This document shows, piece by piece, positions 25,368 to 37,629 of a stretch of DNA of 64,000 nucleotides. Numbering within the stretch: the stretch's first letter is position 1; every line of letters starts with the position of its first letter. The notes under the pieces were generated by a model. That model was given only the letters and a program-made list of their open reading frames with translations. It was not told the DNA's origin and did no database searches. Made by a program: the position numbers and the translations under genes. This stretch comes from Daphnia pulex (lineage: Eukaryota; Arthropoda; Branchiopoda; Diplostraca; Daphniidae): the NCBI RefSeq assembly GCF_021134715.1, contig NC_060024.1, positions 10,292,001 to 10,356,000 of the forward strand. Direction: 5' to 3'.

Positions 25368-25677
25368 CCGGAAGTAGACCGGAAGTAAGCGATAGCGCCT
25401 TAACCATTGTGCTGTCGACAAAATAAACCAAATATTCGTGATCTACGTGAAATTTGGGGTCGATTAGGTGTAATTTAAACGAAATCCAGAATTTTGTCAA
25501 AATCGAGATTTTTCCTGAACTATAGTTCAGGATCATTCTCGAAACCGGAAGTACGCGTACGTAAAAAAACAAACATGAACTTTACCACAAATTTGAAGAG
25601 GATCACGAATATGTGGTTCTTTTGTGCGTCAGATGAATATTTACTAAACTACTGGCAGAAATGAGAAAACCGGAAGT
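25368..25677 (+). repeat. Cluster of four CCGGAAGT (ETS-like) motifs with a perfect palindrome
   Basis: CCGGAAGT occurs in the same orientation at 25368-25375, 25379-25386, 25545-25552 and 25670-25677. It is the consensus core of ETS/GABP factors. A 20-bp perfect palindrome (TCCTGAACTATAGTTCAGGA) lies between at 25513-25532. The stretch could be a promoter or part of an unrecognised repeat family. Confidence 0.5.
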
Positions 25678-28380
25678 AGAAAAAAGAACACATTATCAAA
25701 AATCAAACAAGTGAGCTTTGTTGCTGAAACAGAAACTGACAGTTATCACCCAAAATTTTCTTAAAGTAGCATTGAGAAAATTCTTCAAAGATGTGCAAAG
25801 AAAGCGTATTTAAACTGAGTGGAAAATTATCAAAAGCTATGCTGTCTAGTGTCAGAAAAAAGAAACGTCAATAGTAACACGTTTACATGAAAAAATGTCT
25901 GCTCTAGCTCGTTGACACTTGACAGTTGACACTCAATTGAGATCACGTACAAACCAAGGCAATAACTTTGATACTCACGTAATATTCTCCCCTTCAAATG
26001 AATATGTTGTCTTCACCTCTTCACCAAAAAGCCAACATCGTGGCATCATAACAGACAAAATCCCAAAGTTATAATGCTTCTGCAATGAGTAGGCAACTAG
26101 ACATTCGTTCATACTGTGGTTGTCTATGGTATATGTTGTAGTGATTCCAGATTGTTGACGAAATATCGTATACTGCTACCCTTACGTATCACCTTTTTAA
26201 CTCTTCACTTTATTCCTGTTATTCTGCACTTTGCCTTACTTGTGAAATATCTTTCTTTATCCCTGTAGGTTTCAATGGCCGTTGATGTTCAGGCTGTTAA
26301 TGCAGATGCTGCCACTTGAGGAGATGGTGAAAGGTCTGCTTAAAGCTGTTGCTGCTGTCATTGGTGTCACAATTCACTGTATTGTTTGTTAGCATGTCAA
26401 ATTTTCTCCATCTTTCTGATCTCATCCATGCAGTGTACAATTGCAAGGCAACTTGATTTTACATGATGTATGAGTGATTACATCGATAACTGCAACATCC
26501 AAATAGTTTCTGCGCTAAAAAGAACAAAGCTGTTATTGACGAGTTTGAGAGAGCAACAGTGCAACACGGCACCTGTTTATTAAACACTTAATCGACATAC
26601 GGGACTTGTGTTTAATTTGATTACATGCAATGTGGGTCTTGTAGGTTTGAAAACAGGTTGGAAAAGATGAAGAAACAAGTTGGATTATATGAGTTGACAT
26701 TTAATTAATATTTCTTATGGGAAGTGTAACATTCACAAGGTTCGATGCTTCGATCGACACAAGGTCTTATCGACATTAGTTTGTACATATGTTTATCATA
26801 CCTAATCACACATATAAATATCTAACCTGCATTCAATTAATTTTATCAACATGCAAATTTCAGTCAATCAATACAGAGAGAGACTGCCTTTAATTTGGGT
26901 GTAAAGCTCGTTCTACTGTCCCACACTCTAGGATAACACCGGCACCACAGACTTCGTGCAACAACTGAACTTGATGACATCCTTCACCATCTGAATATCT
27001 GATGGCCACAAAGTTTACCCAGTGTAAATCATAGACTATCAACACAATCCAGGATAACACCAAAACTGGAAACCGGCTGAAAAACTACTGCACATTGTCG
27101 ACTCCTATGAGAAAAAAAGAGAAATTAATATTAATGAAAATAATACAAAGCAAGACAGGAAATATACAAGTGATATTTTTCTTAAGCCTATCAAATTTAA
27201 ATTTTCTACATTTTATTAGAGTTGGACTTACTCAAACACAAAATTGGGGGCCGTGGGTTGAAGTGAAGTTCCATACTTTAAAAGGTGCCTGCAATCAAAC
27301 ATTGTAATTGTAAAATGTTACTCAGCTTCTCTTCTGGACGTGGTGGACAACATGGCTCCAAATCTTTAAGCTTCAAAATTCATCGACAAATAAAAAAAGG
27401 CACAAGAGTTACTCAATCTACGTAGAAAAAAAGCTAATCGCACTCTCCGTCGTCAACCCATCACAAATATAAATACATCTACGAAGCAATGTAGCTAGCA
27501 TCAAAACTGAAAACTCCCATTAAAGGACATTAATGTCGTCACTTTTCTCTCAAAATCCACGCTTCCACTGACACTGACAGAGAGTCAGAGAGACAAGATT
27601 CAAAATGGCCGTCGCCATCTTGAAACCATTGTACAAGATTGCCAAATGGAATCCAATGGCATTTTCAGATTTCTCGATTTCTCATATTTGTTATCGTTAC
27701 TTTCTCTCATTCAAAATATAATTTTTAAATGAAGAAAACAATTCGCAAACAGTCTTTCAGATACCTTGCTAACGCAGGTCAATTGTCTCGATTATCTTTG
27801 TTTTATTTGGTTCTTTAGATCCCCAGTAGATGGCGTTTAGCAGCAATTATTGACGATTTTTCAAAAATTGATCGTCTCAAGGCCTGTAAAGGAGTCAAAC
27901 AGACAAACACACTGTTACACGTTATATAGGACACCAGAGAAGGTCTAACTATTACATTCAGCCACTTGAAAGTTCATAAGCCATTCAAGAAAAACCGTAT
28001 GCGTTCACCATTGATCCAATTAGACGAAGGATTATCAGGATTGGTGCTGTCTTTCTATGTCAATGAGGTGTAAATATATTCCGTATGCAGGTCCCAGCCA
28101 AGTATATGCTTGCATATATATGACTCAACAAACGGGTATTCATCTACTAATGAGGGAAGAACGGGAGTGGGTGTGCATAGAGCTAGCTGTACACACCTTT
28201 GTGTGGGTATGTTTGGAACAGCTGTCATTGCAGGTATATACGTCAGTTGCCATGGACACCCGACCGGGCTGTGTATAACAAACAGACCAAAGTCCAAGTC
28301 AAACAAGTTCGCTCAAACCAGTGTGCAATCAACTTCGCGTCTCGTTTAACTGTGTGTGCATTCTATTTGAATTTGTAAAA
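25678..28380. other. Unassigned region; contains an inverted partial copy of the candidate ncRNA
   Basis: No convincing protein gene. The minus strand at 27264-27307 closely resembles the plus strand at 22396-22439, including the tgtttgattgcag|gcacc splice border. The phrase ggtgttatcct occurs twice nearby on the minus strand, near 26930-26942 and 27050-27062. At 27605-27618 an ATGGCC on the plus strand faces an ATGGCG on the minus strand inside a near-palindromic YY1-like core. Both open frames there are under 40 codons. The last few hundred bases must include the promoter of the gene at 28381. Confidence 0.35.
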
Positions 28381-30090
28381 ATGGTCCGCGGAGGTCAATA
28401 TTCCGACGAATCAGACTCGGATTGGGACAGTTTATCCCAAGCGGTTCCACCACCGCCAGCATCAGCCACTGCTGCTGAACCGTCGACACAATCAGGTAAT
28501 GTAAACACTTTCAGTTCACATTTTTTCTCATTATTTGTCTTTTCCTTTTTGAATGATGTGCCTTATCACGACCAGTTTCATCCATTAGCTCAGCCAGCGG
28601 ATGAAAGGCCCAAATTGATACCGGCATTCAACGAAATCGTGAGACCAAACTCTGATTCACTTCGATCGATGAGTGCTGCTTCCACTGCCAAGGGTCCACT
28701 TACCTTCATCGATCGTCAATTGAACGGCGATACTGTCGCCAGCCCACAATCAACGCGAGAGTAAGTGTATCTAACGGTCTATAACGGACGCCCCCGCTCC
28801 CAGCTCATTGCCAACAGATTTATCTTCCCCCTCTCTTTTTCGATTCTTGAATTCATGTATACACGAAATAATTTATCCGCCGTGCAGCTCAAGTCCGGTC
28901 GTTAGCTTAAGGACGACGACCAAGAAAGAGCTTCAGCCTCATCAAGTCCAGCATCGGACCAGCGAAGCGCAAATCTTTGATGAAGAGCTTCCCGTCATAG
29001 CAACAGACATCAAAGATGTAGAGTTCCAGCCTACTACGCCTATTCGCCAGCAGCAGCAGCCGACGACGACAAAGCAATTCAAATCGCCCGTTTTAATGTC
29101 CCGCCGGCCAACGGACAATTCCATTAGTTATTCATCCAGCGATGGATTCGATAACGTGGCCTTTGAAGGTTTTCTCTTTCTTAAATCACGTGACGCGTTT
29201 TGTCTTGATTTTTTTCGACACATTAAATGTCAAAGGTCCAAGTAGCGGAATGTACAGCTGCAGTCCACCGATTGAACGAGCCAAAACGGCCAGCGTTCAG
29301 CAACAGCAGCCGTTGCCGAAACCCGACGAGACCATCGAGATCTTTCCCTACGACAAAACCAACCCCGAGTAAATTCATTACCTGGCCAAATTAATTTAGC
29401 GCGCTTATATTCTCAATTCGCCCTTTGATGGAATCAAACAATCAAACAACGCAGGTTTAATCAAGTCTCTGAAAGGCGACGCCGAGCCATGGCTGACGGA
29501 TTAAGCGAAACGGTCTTTGAAGTCTCCAGCCGCTTCTGCTCCGAGCTGACTGCCGTGATTGGATTGCCTTTCATCATCGCCTTGGCCGTGTTATTGCAAT
29601 CATTAAGGTGCGTTGACTGAATAATACGGAGCTCGAGCTGAATGAACAGTGACGTATACTACTACTACGCACCAGAGCAACACAGGGCTGGAAATGCATT
29701 AAGAGAGACATTCCTTTTTCCGTCCGTAATTCGATTGCTGGGCAGAGTCCCATCAGCACAGCACAGCGTCGATCCGTTGGTTCGCGTGTAATCGGCTTTG
29801 TTGCATTACACAGGTTCGTAACAGCCGGCTTGTTACGGCCTCTGCTGATTGGATTAGTGATGGGCATCTCCGACGGACTAGTCAAGCCTCTGCTGGCCGC
29901 CTTCCACAACGGCGTCGTCGTCCCTTTCGCTGCGTTTCTGCACAATGTCGCCTCGGCCGTCAAGACGTCGCTCGTTCCCATCGCTGGCATCATCCTTCTC
30001 ATGACCGAGCCTCTGGGACGCTTACTGCAGTCCTGCCGACTCATCGACATTCACCACCATCATCACAAACCCATCGTCCGAGACGTCTAA
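28381..30090 (+). CDS. Uncharacterised membrane protein with disordered acidic N-terminus
   Basis: Not recognised. Exons: 28381..28495, 28589..28760, 28888..29168, 29236..29368, 29455..29607, 29814..30090; phases agree, 376 aa. The start ATG has a good context (aaaatgg) and leads into an acidic segment (SDESDSDWDS). Residues 1-235 are Ser/Pro/Gln-rich and probably disordered, with QQQQ runs. A basic patch ERRRRA (240-245) precedes a first hydrophobic helix (about 265-284, GLPFIIALAVLLQSL). At least two more apolar stretches follow (LLRPLLIGLVMGISDGLV and LVPIAGIILLM), and a HHHHH run lies near the C-terminus. The order suggests a cytosolic tail anchored by a C-terminal multi-pass membrane region. 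PolyA signal at 30474-30479. The gene call is firm; the function is unknown. Confidence 0.85.
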
Positions 30091-32695
30091 CATTCGCCCG
30101 GCTCCAGTTATTCTTCTCTTTTTTCTTTTCGACCGTTTTATGCACTTTTCCCTCTGTCCAGCAGCTCTAGAGTCTAGACCGTCGACTCACCGATCGATAT
30201 AAATAAGGTTCACCAACACTTTTTCCAAGTCGAGCTAATAATTCCGTGTGGCCGGGCAAGGGGGTCGACGTTTTCGACACTGGGGCCAACCAACTGGAAC
30301 CGGAATCCGTTTACTATACAAAAACACAAAAGTTCCAGAGTCTATACGCAGCAGCGGCAGCAGCGGCAGCGGATGAGTTTCACATAGTTGGCCAGGAACA
30401 CCAGACAGGAGAGTGGGCGTCCAATATCACGAGGATCGGAAGGGGCCGTGAAAGAAGAATGAGGATGGAAGGAAATAAATAAATATAAAAAAAGGGGGGA
30501 GGAGGGATGGATGGATGGATGGAGGCGGAGGAGGAGTAGGGTACACTTTTTTAATTATAGACTTTTTTCTCCCGTCCGTCGCAACTGCGGAATGACACTG
30601 GGAGGACAGGAGGATGTGCCAAACTATTCCGACCGCTGCCGCTGATGCTTTCGCTGTTACTGACGTCAGAAAATAATTAGTTACCAGAAAGACCAAAAGA
30701 ATGTGCAGTGTGTAGCGATTTTAATCAAGGAGAAATGTAAACGCGCAGCAGTCACGAGAGCGCGCGCGCTCATAATACAATACACAATTTTTCTTTTTTT
30801 TGTTGGGTTTTGTTTTTTACTTTGTACAAACTATCGCGGAAAAAAAAATTCTTTTAAGTCAAATCGGATCACGTTCAATTAAAAAAAAAGAGAATAATGA
30901 TAATTAAAAAAAAAAAAAAACGAAAGAAATTTTTTTCCCGCTCCTGAAAAAAAAAAGAGGAACAAGACCGAAAGACACACACAAGAGAAATAGGGAAAAA
31001 TATTACACGGGGTGTTGGGAAAAAAAGAAAGAAGAGGGACGAAAGAAAAAAAAAAAACATGATGAGACAAAAATGCGGAGATGATGGGAGCCGTAAAAAA
31101 GGTGGGAATAATCAATGATCACTTTTTTTTTTGTTTTTCAACTACATTGTACATAAGGGTGAAGAGAGACGAGGCTTAAATTTTTTTTTATCCTTTACAC
31201 ACACACACACACGTACAGACAAAAAAAGAAAGATCGATGCGAGGATGGAGTAAAGATGAAACAAAAAATCATCGTAAGAAGGGACTACAACCAAAGGTCT
31301 CGACTTGTTTGATGGACGGTAAATGAAAATTCGCCATTTTTTTCACAAATGGCCGAAATAATGGGGGGGGGGATAGACGAAGAAGAAAGTGAAATCTTGT
31401 TTAATGAAATTCCCATTTTAAAAAAAAGGAAATTTGACAAAAAAGAAGAAAGGAAAATTTTCTAGGATTGAATTTGACATCATTTGTTTTTCGCCAATCA
31501 AAGGTCAAACAAATAATGATTACAAAATGAAGGTTTCACGTCGCACGGGAGGCAACGATGTATTTATACCCTCACAATAATGGTAACTTTTTTTCCAAGT
31601 TTTTCTTTACTTTAGAAACTCAAAAAAAGAAAATTGGGGTTTTCCTATATCACATGGCGATGGAAAAAAAACAAACAAAAGAAATTTGAAAACAAACATC
31701 TCTCTTTTTTAGTTGTTGTTTCTTGTTAAATTCAATCTACTAACTGGTAAACAGATATCGCAAGAATCCATCCGGGGATTGATCCGGAATCGTGACACTT
31801 GTGATAAAAATTTATTTTTTAAAAATTCCCATTTCAGTTCTCTAAAACAGAAAACCCTGAGAGAGAACTTAAACACAATTCCTTAATACACATCCCCCCT
31901 TGTTTTTAATAAACGACGATTTTTGGGAAATAAAAAAAAAATTGTAATTGTTTTTATTAACTTTTTTTTTTCTTTAAATTTTGCTAAACGTTGAAATTTT
32001 CTTTTTTTGCACTCGCGTATCGATTCCGTGTATGTGATTCCGGATTTCAAAAAAAATTTCTTTGATGATGTCTTGTGTGTGGTTTTCTTTTTTTTTCAAT
32101 TTTTTAAAAGAAGAGAAATAATAATTAATAATACGAAAACCGAAATCTAAAACGTGCGGTTCTCTTTTTTCTCCACTTTTTTTTTTTCACGATAAATTTT
32201 TTTTCCGCCTTTAGAAACGGAAAATCAAAAATGGCGGCGGATACATAATTCGCACACTCCAAGTCAGGGATTGAAGTAATATAAAGATAGAGAGAGGGAG
32301 AGAGAGAATTTTTTTTTTCTTCTGTAAGGATGCAACGGATGACTAAAGATCCTTCGTTCGAAAAGGATTTTCAAAAAAAGGATCATCAAAAGGTTTTTTT
32401 CTTCTTTTCTTCTTGTTGTTGCCGTCGTCGTCTTCTTTCTTTCTGCACCTCGCAAAATACATCATTTTCTTGTCTTCTTTTAACGGGATTCTACAGAGGA
32501 AACTACTTCCGGTGACAAAGTGCCTAGGTGAATTGGCGGATCGTGACCCGATCCGCTACGAATGATGTGATGGCCGCACTCGTCTAGGTGACCATCTATA
32601 GTCAATGGTAAACACACCAAACAAGGAAGTCGAGTTAGATCATAAACTTGTCATAACGTTAGAAACCACAAGTGGCACAACTAAACAAAACTGAG
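30091..32695. other. 3' flanks between the membrane protein gene and Mob2
   Basis: The first 390 bases are probably the 3' UTR of the upstream gene (AATAAA at 30474-30479). The rest is AT-rich with many A or T runs, a (GGAT)n stretch near 30507, a (CA)n near 31198 and a 10-G run near 31363. It may include a long Mob2 3' UTR on the minus strand. No supported gene. Confidence 0.5.
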
Positions 32696-35600
32696 CTAAA
32701 ATAGGAAGCCCTCAGCTAGGAGGGACCAGCGGAATTGATCAAATGATTTATTACCCGTAGATGTCGTCGGGTCCGACCCGGACGCATTGGCCGAATCCGG
32801 TTGCGGACTCGGCTGACTGGATCGGCTGCTGGCCACCGGCGGTGTAGGCGTTGCGCCTTTAACTTCTATGTAAAGAAAAACAAATCGATCGTGAGAAATC
32901 ATTCGAGCATTCAACATTTCTTTTCCCCCCTTTTGATTAAAAATAGATCTAAAATAAAAACGAAATAAATGGCGCACCATCGTCGGTGGTTTGTAGTCGT
33001 AAGGCGATGACCAAGTCATTGAGGATCTCCGTCTCCTTGTCGTCGATAAGGCGGAACCGGCTGTTGAATAATATCAGATGGGCAAAGAGGCCGTGCAGGT
33101 GACTGTGCAATCCGAGCAGGAGCAGCTCGCGAAAGTGCCGATGGTACAGGTGGGCCACGACGTGGAACAGCAAACGCTGAATCTTCCTCAAAACCGTTTC
33201 GTACGTCGCCGGAAATTCGTGAGCTAAGAAACAAAAAAAAAAAAGAAAAAGAAAAAGGTAAACATTTGACAATCCCGTTAAAAAAAGTAAAATAAAAAAC
33301 AGACGACGACTTAAATAATGGGGTAGGGGGGAAGCCTTAAAAAGAAACGCACCGAATTTGGTAGGGAAGATGCCTTCGTCGTTGACGGTTCGCTGGGCGT
33401 ACGTCATGACGTAGTCGATGTACTGCGGCGCCGACAGTCGGATCTTCTTACCTCGTTCGTCAATCCACGTATACTGTCTGCAAAAACAAACACAAACAAA
33501 CAAACAAAACGAGTTAGGCCAAAGAGAAAAATGTGCGATTGTCTGTTGGTTGGTTGGTTGTGTCATCATTCATCAAAAGCAAATGAAATCCACACAATTT
33601 CTTATTTTCTCGCCGGATTAATGGACGCCGAGAGAAAAATAAATAAAAATAAAAAAGTGTGTGTGTGGGGCGTGCAAATATTGCGGTTGAGACATAACGG
33701 GCGACGTGCCAACAACGCGCCGCGTTTACTTGACAAAAATAAGAAAAGAGAGTGTCTTTGCTTACGGCTATAATTCTTCTTAATGGAACCGTGGAGAAAT
33801 GGACAACAAAAGATGCACCGGATTACAAATACAAAAAAAAAAATATAATTTGTTTTTATTTTTTACCTTTGACCGGGGCCGAGCATGTCGGGACAGCTGG
33901 TAGGCGTGCAATACTCTGAAACGGAGCCGTAGAGAAGGTTGACGTGTTCAAAAAACGCTATCGCTGCAATACAAAAAAATAAAAGAAAACGACAAAAATA
34001 AGAAAACATTTTTTTTAAAAAAAGATCACCACAGCGCAGAAAGATCCAAGTCATGACCCACATACACACACACACGAATCTAGAGGCTAACACAGCAATT
34101 TTGTTTCTCTCTCTCTCTCTCTTCTCTTGATTATCCCGCAAAGTCACGATATGTGTCAGAGGTTTTTCATCCAGCCAAAACCTTGGCGCAGTTACCGGCT
34201 CGCCCTGCTTTTTTCTCTTATTGCACACGATTCCATCCCCAAGGATTGGCGCCCTCCTCATATGGGCTAACGAAATCTTTTGACGGGGTCTCACCCACAT
34301 GTGTGTGTGTGAGTGTGATCCATTCCCCAAATAGGAACCAATCGGACCTTGATGGCGATCTAAATTTCGCTTCGTTATTGACTAGAGTACCGGAATACCG
34401 GTTCCGTTTTTAATAAAACTAAAATAGCCAGCACGATTTATCAATCCGTCCATCCATCCATCATCGACTATTAGATTTTTCCATGGTGGTGAAGTGGTGA
34501 TGGTGGTGGGTTGTAAGGCCCTTTCGTGATGTTTTGGGGCTTTTTTTGTTTTTATCTTCTGGTTTTCTGTTCCGACAGATAAATTGGGCCATGTCAACAA
34601 ATGGAAAACATTTTGTATCAAGGACCTTTTTTTTTTCTTGCCGAGCTTCTTCTGAATTCTGCGGGACCCGAAACGCGTCCACACGCCCACTAACTCTTAA
34701 ATCACGCACTTCCCTTCAATGTCGTTTAGCCTTGGCGCGAGATGTGCTTCGACAGCAGAGCAAAGTCGCCAAACCCTATGGCCGGCAGTTGATGAATGAA
34801 GGTCAGATCGACTCCGTGATATCTCCCACCACTACCGAGAACTCGAAACTGACGAAATATGTTAATCGCTCCCCCCAAACTTCGCACAACTTCCTTCTTC
34901 AATTGCGCAATCTCTCCCCCCTCCTTACTTCATTTGCATTTCGGATCAGAAGGGAAAATTATCCTAAAAGAAAAAAGGGCCGTGAATGTGTGTGTAAAAC
35001 AACCAGCAACTACACGCACAACATGTTCCAATTGAAGTGAACCAATTTCATGTGAGCACACACACACACACCCAAGAGAACCCCAACTGGTAGCCCGGTA
35101 ATGATATAACTTAGGGGCCATTGCGTGAGACCCATCTTTAATTTGATTTCTTTTCTGTTGAGTTGAGAAATAAAAATACCATCCCGACATCAGAAGCCCG
35201 TTATTTACGGGGTCCATCTGTACTGTGTACACCTTTCGTCTGGAAACCCTGAAATCCTTTAGGTTGACGGGAGAGCGGCGATAGAGTTTAAGGGGTGGGC
35301 TTAGGAGCTCTTAAACAGTCCCGTTACACAGCAGAGTGGAGCAATAATAACGTCACAGTTGACAATTTTCTCACCCGACCGGTTAGCTCTTCTTCTTCTT
35401 CTTCTAACATTTTTTTTGTCGTTTCTTTTCCTACAATTAAATTTGATTTTTACGACAACAAAGGGGAAAAAGGAGGAAAGAATTGGGGTGTCGTTTTGAA
35501 GGATAATTCATGGAGATGACCCAGAAATATCAGGCGACGAATAACGATTTGAAACAAAAGAAGGGCGTTGGTTATTATTTTCTTTTGTTCTTACTGTGAG

Positions 35601-37629
35601 AGGCGAGCCATTCGTTGAGATCGAGTCCAGGTGGGAGATCGATCAACTGGCGGAGATCCGCTTCCGGCACTTTGCGTTCGAGCACGGTCGACTCGAGGTA
35701 GAGCTTGTGCTCGGCATCGCCGTACTGGCCGTGAGCGCCAGCGTGGGTCACCAAACCGCCAACCAGCGTCGAAGGTCCGTTGCCGACGCCTCCGACGCCG
35801 CCACCGGGCAGCGAGACCGTGCCGGACAGTCCCAAACCGCCGCCGCCCAGGCCGGCGTTAGACCCACCAGTCACGCCGGCCACATCCGCCTTCTCCTTCC
35901 TCCTCGCCTTCCTACAAGAAACAAATAAACAAACAAACACACAAAATTAACAACTTTCACACACACACACACACAGCTGGCCAGTCACTTCTCCTTCCGT
36001 CCGTCCAAACTCGTCGACCGTGGCCCGTTTAAGAGATCAAGCAAGGCACTTCACGTCGTCACTTTTACACCAGATGACGCAATTTATCGACGCTTTTATT
36101 GCCCAATTTCCAACGTCAAATTATCCCCATGGACACGACAAGTAGGAAATGCTGTTTAGTCGACAGTAGAGGGGGGAGGGGAGGGAGAGAGCGCGAGTTA
36201 TGAAACGTGACAACAACTTTCCCACATGTCCAAGTTGAAATACAACCGACTGATTAGTTGGAGTTGACCAATCATTCATGACCGAAACGTTTTCAACGGA
36301 GGGGGACAATTTTTTGTTTTTTTCTCTTTTTGGGTTTCACGTTTCCCGTCTCGACTGCCCGACAGTTTCCGTTTCGATTACAAAACGGTGGGCGATCGCA
36401 TACGACGGCGATCACAATCACACGAGTGAGGCAGCTCGAGGAAATCATAATCGTGATAATGAACGGCCGACCGACTTTCTTTGCTCTCAAACAACAAGAC
36501 ACTTTTTCTTCTTTCTTTCTGTCTTTCTTCCCTTTTCCTTCCCATTCCTTTCTTATCCGTTTGGCATTTCTCGTGAGCGACGTGAGGGACGTGAGCGAGC
36601 CAGCGTCTAATCAATCAACCGAGCTGCTGCTGCTGTTGCTGCTTTTCTTTCTTTTTTTCTTTTGTATCCAAACGACTTCCGGGTGGTTAGCCAAGCACAA
36701 AAGAAACACGCCAAAAGCGAGAAGTTTTCAACGAAACAAAATTAAATAAAGAAAAGTGTCTTGGGTGTGTGTGTGTGCAACCTTAAATAGGGAGTCGCTG
36801 ATGTGTGTGTTTACACCATAACGAGGAATAGAGGAGATGAGGGCAACGGTTTCAACGTTCAAACGTTTTAACCCCAATGTGTTTTTTGCCAATTCGTGAC
36901 TGGAGAACATGCAGGCATACACACACACACACGGCGGTTGCACACACTTTCACCCACCAACCGTCTCTCTCTCTCTCTCAAAAGGTTCTCCTGCCCATTT
37001 GAAGCCATGGCGGGAAATTTGCAATTCAAATTTTTCCAATGCCGTTTGACTTTTTTTTCCTATTTTCCTCGTCGTTCGCAATCTGGGCGCGTTCGTTACA
37101 CACGCCAAAAGCAAACTCTTAACTATATTTTATTTTTAAATGTGGGGTATCGGGACCGTATGGGTAGAAAAGTAGGAAGAGAAAGTTGGCGAGATTTTTG
37201 TTTTTAATCCGGTTGACACGAAAAATCATTCAAGAGGATTTGATTTCGCCGGTGAAATTTTCCCTCCATCTCTTCCAGCCTCGTACGCCTATGACGGATG
37301 GTGATGGATGTGGGTGTGACAAATCAAATTTCGGAAAGAAAATAAATAAATAAATACTAAATAAACAACAAGATTTCTAACCCTCCGCTCTCGCTGCAAA
37401 ATCTCATCCATCACCACGCACTTGGAAAACAAATTTCTCTTGTTTGATCATTTTTGCCTTTCACTCATTTCGATTCCCCCCTCCAACAACAAAAAGACGG
37501 AAACAACAACAACAACAAAAGAGGCAGAGGATGGATTGCACAAATTGGTAGTTGGGTTTTTTACCTGGTACAGAGACCGAGGAGGACAAAATGAAGACTC
37601 TCGGCGCACAATTTGACCAGCCCCTCCAT
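32696..37629 (-). CDS. Mob2: MOB kinase activator 2, short-N-terminus isoform
   Basis: Mob2 proteins bind and modulate NDR/Tricornered kinases that shape cells and neurites. Minus-strand exons in transcript order: 37565..37629, 35595..35911, 33867..33963, 33353..33477, 32978..33223, 32696..32865; 339 aa. The MOB core is intact: LDLNEWLASHTIAFFEHVNLLYG, then the zinc-ligand cysteines in YCTPTSC, the Mob2-type WIDERGKKIRLSAPQY, and the second ligand pair in AHLYHRHF. The coding exons after the first start with KARRKEKA, followed by an unusual Gly-rich insert of about 50 residues. The C-terminal tail is Ser/Pro-rich. The first exon here encodes a partly hydrophobic leader (MEGLVKLC...). Two alternative leaders lie upstream at 47.6 and 52.1 kb. 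Confidence 0.9.

Noticed and set aside
34534-35040. 168-codon plus-strand open frame inside Mob2
   Set aside because: It lies in a Mob2 intron, has homopolymer-derived residues and no motif, and has no supporting start or splice context.
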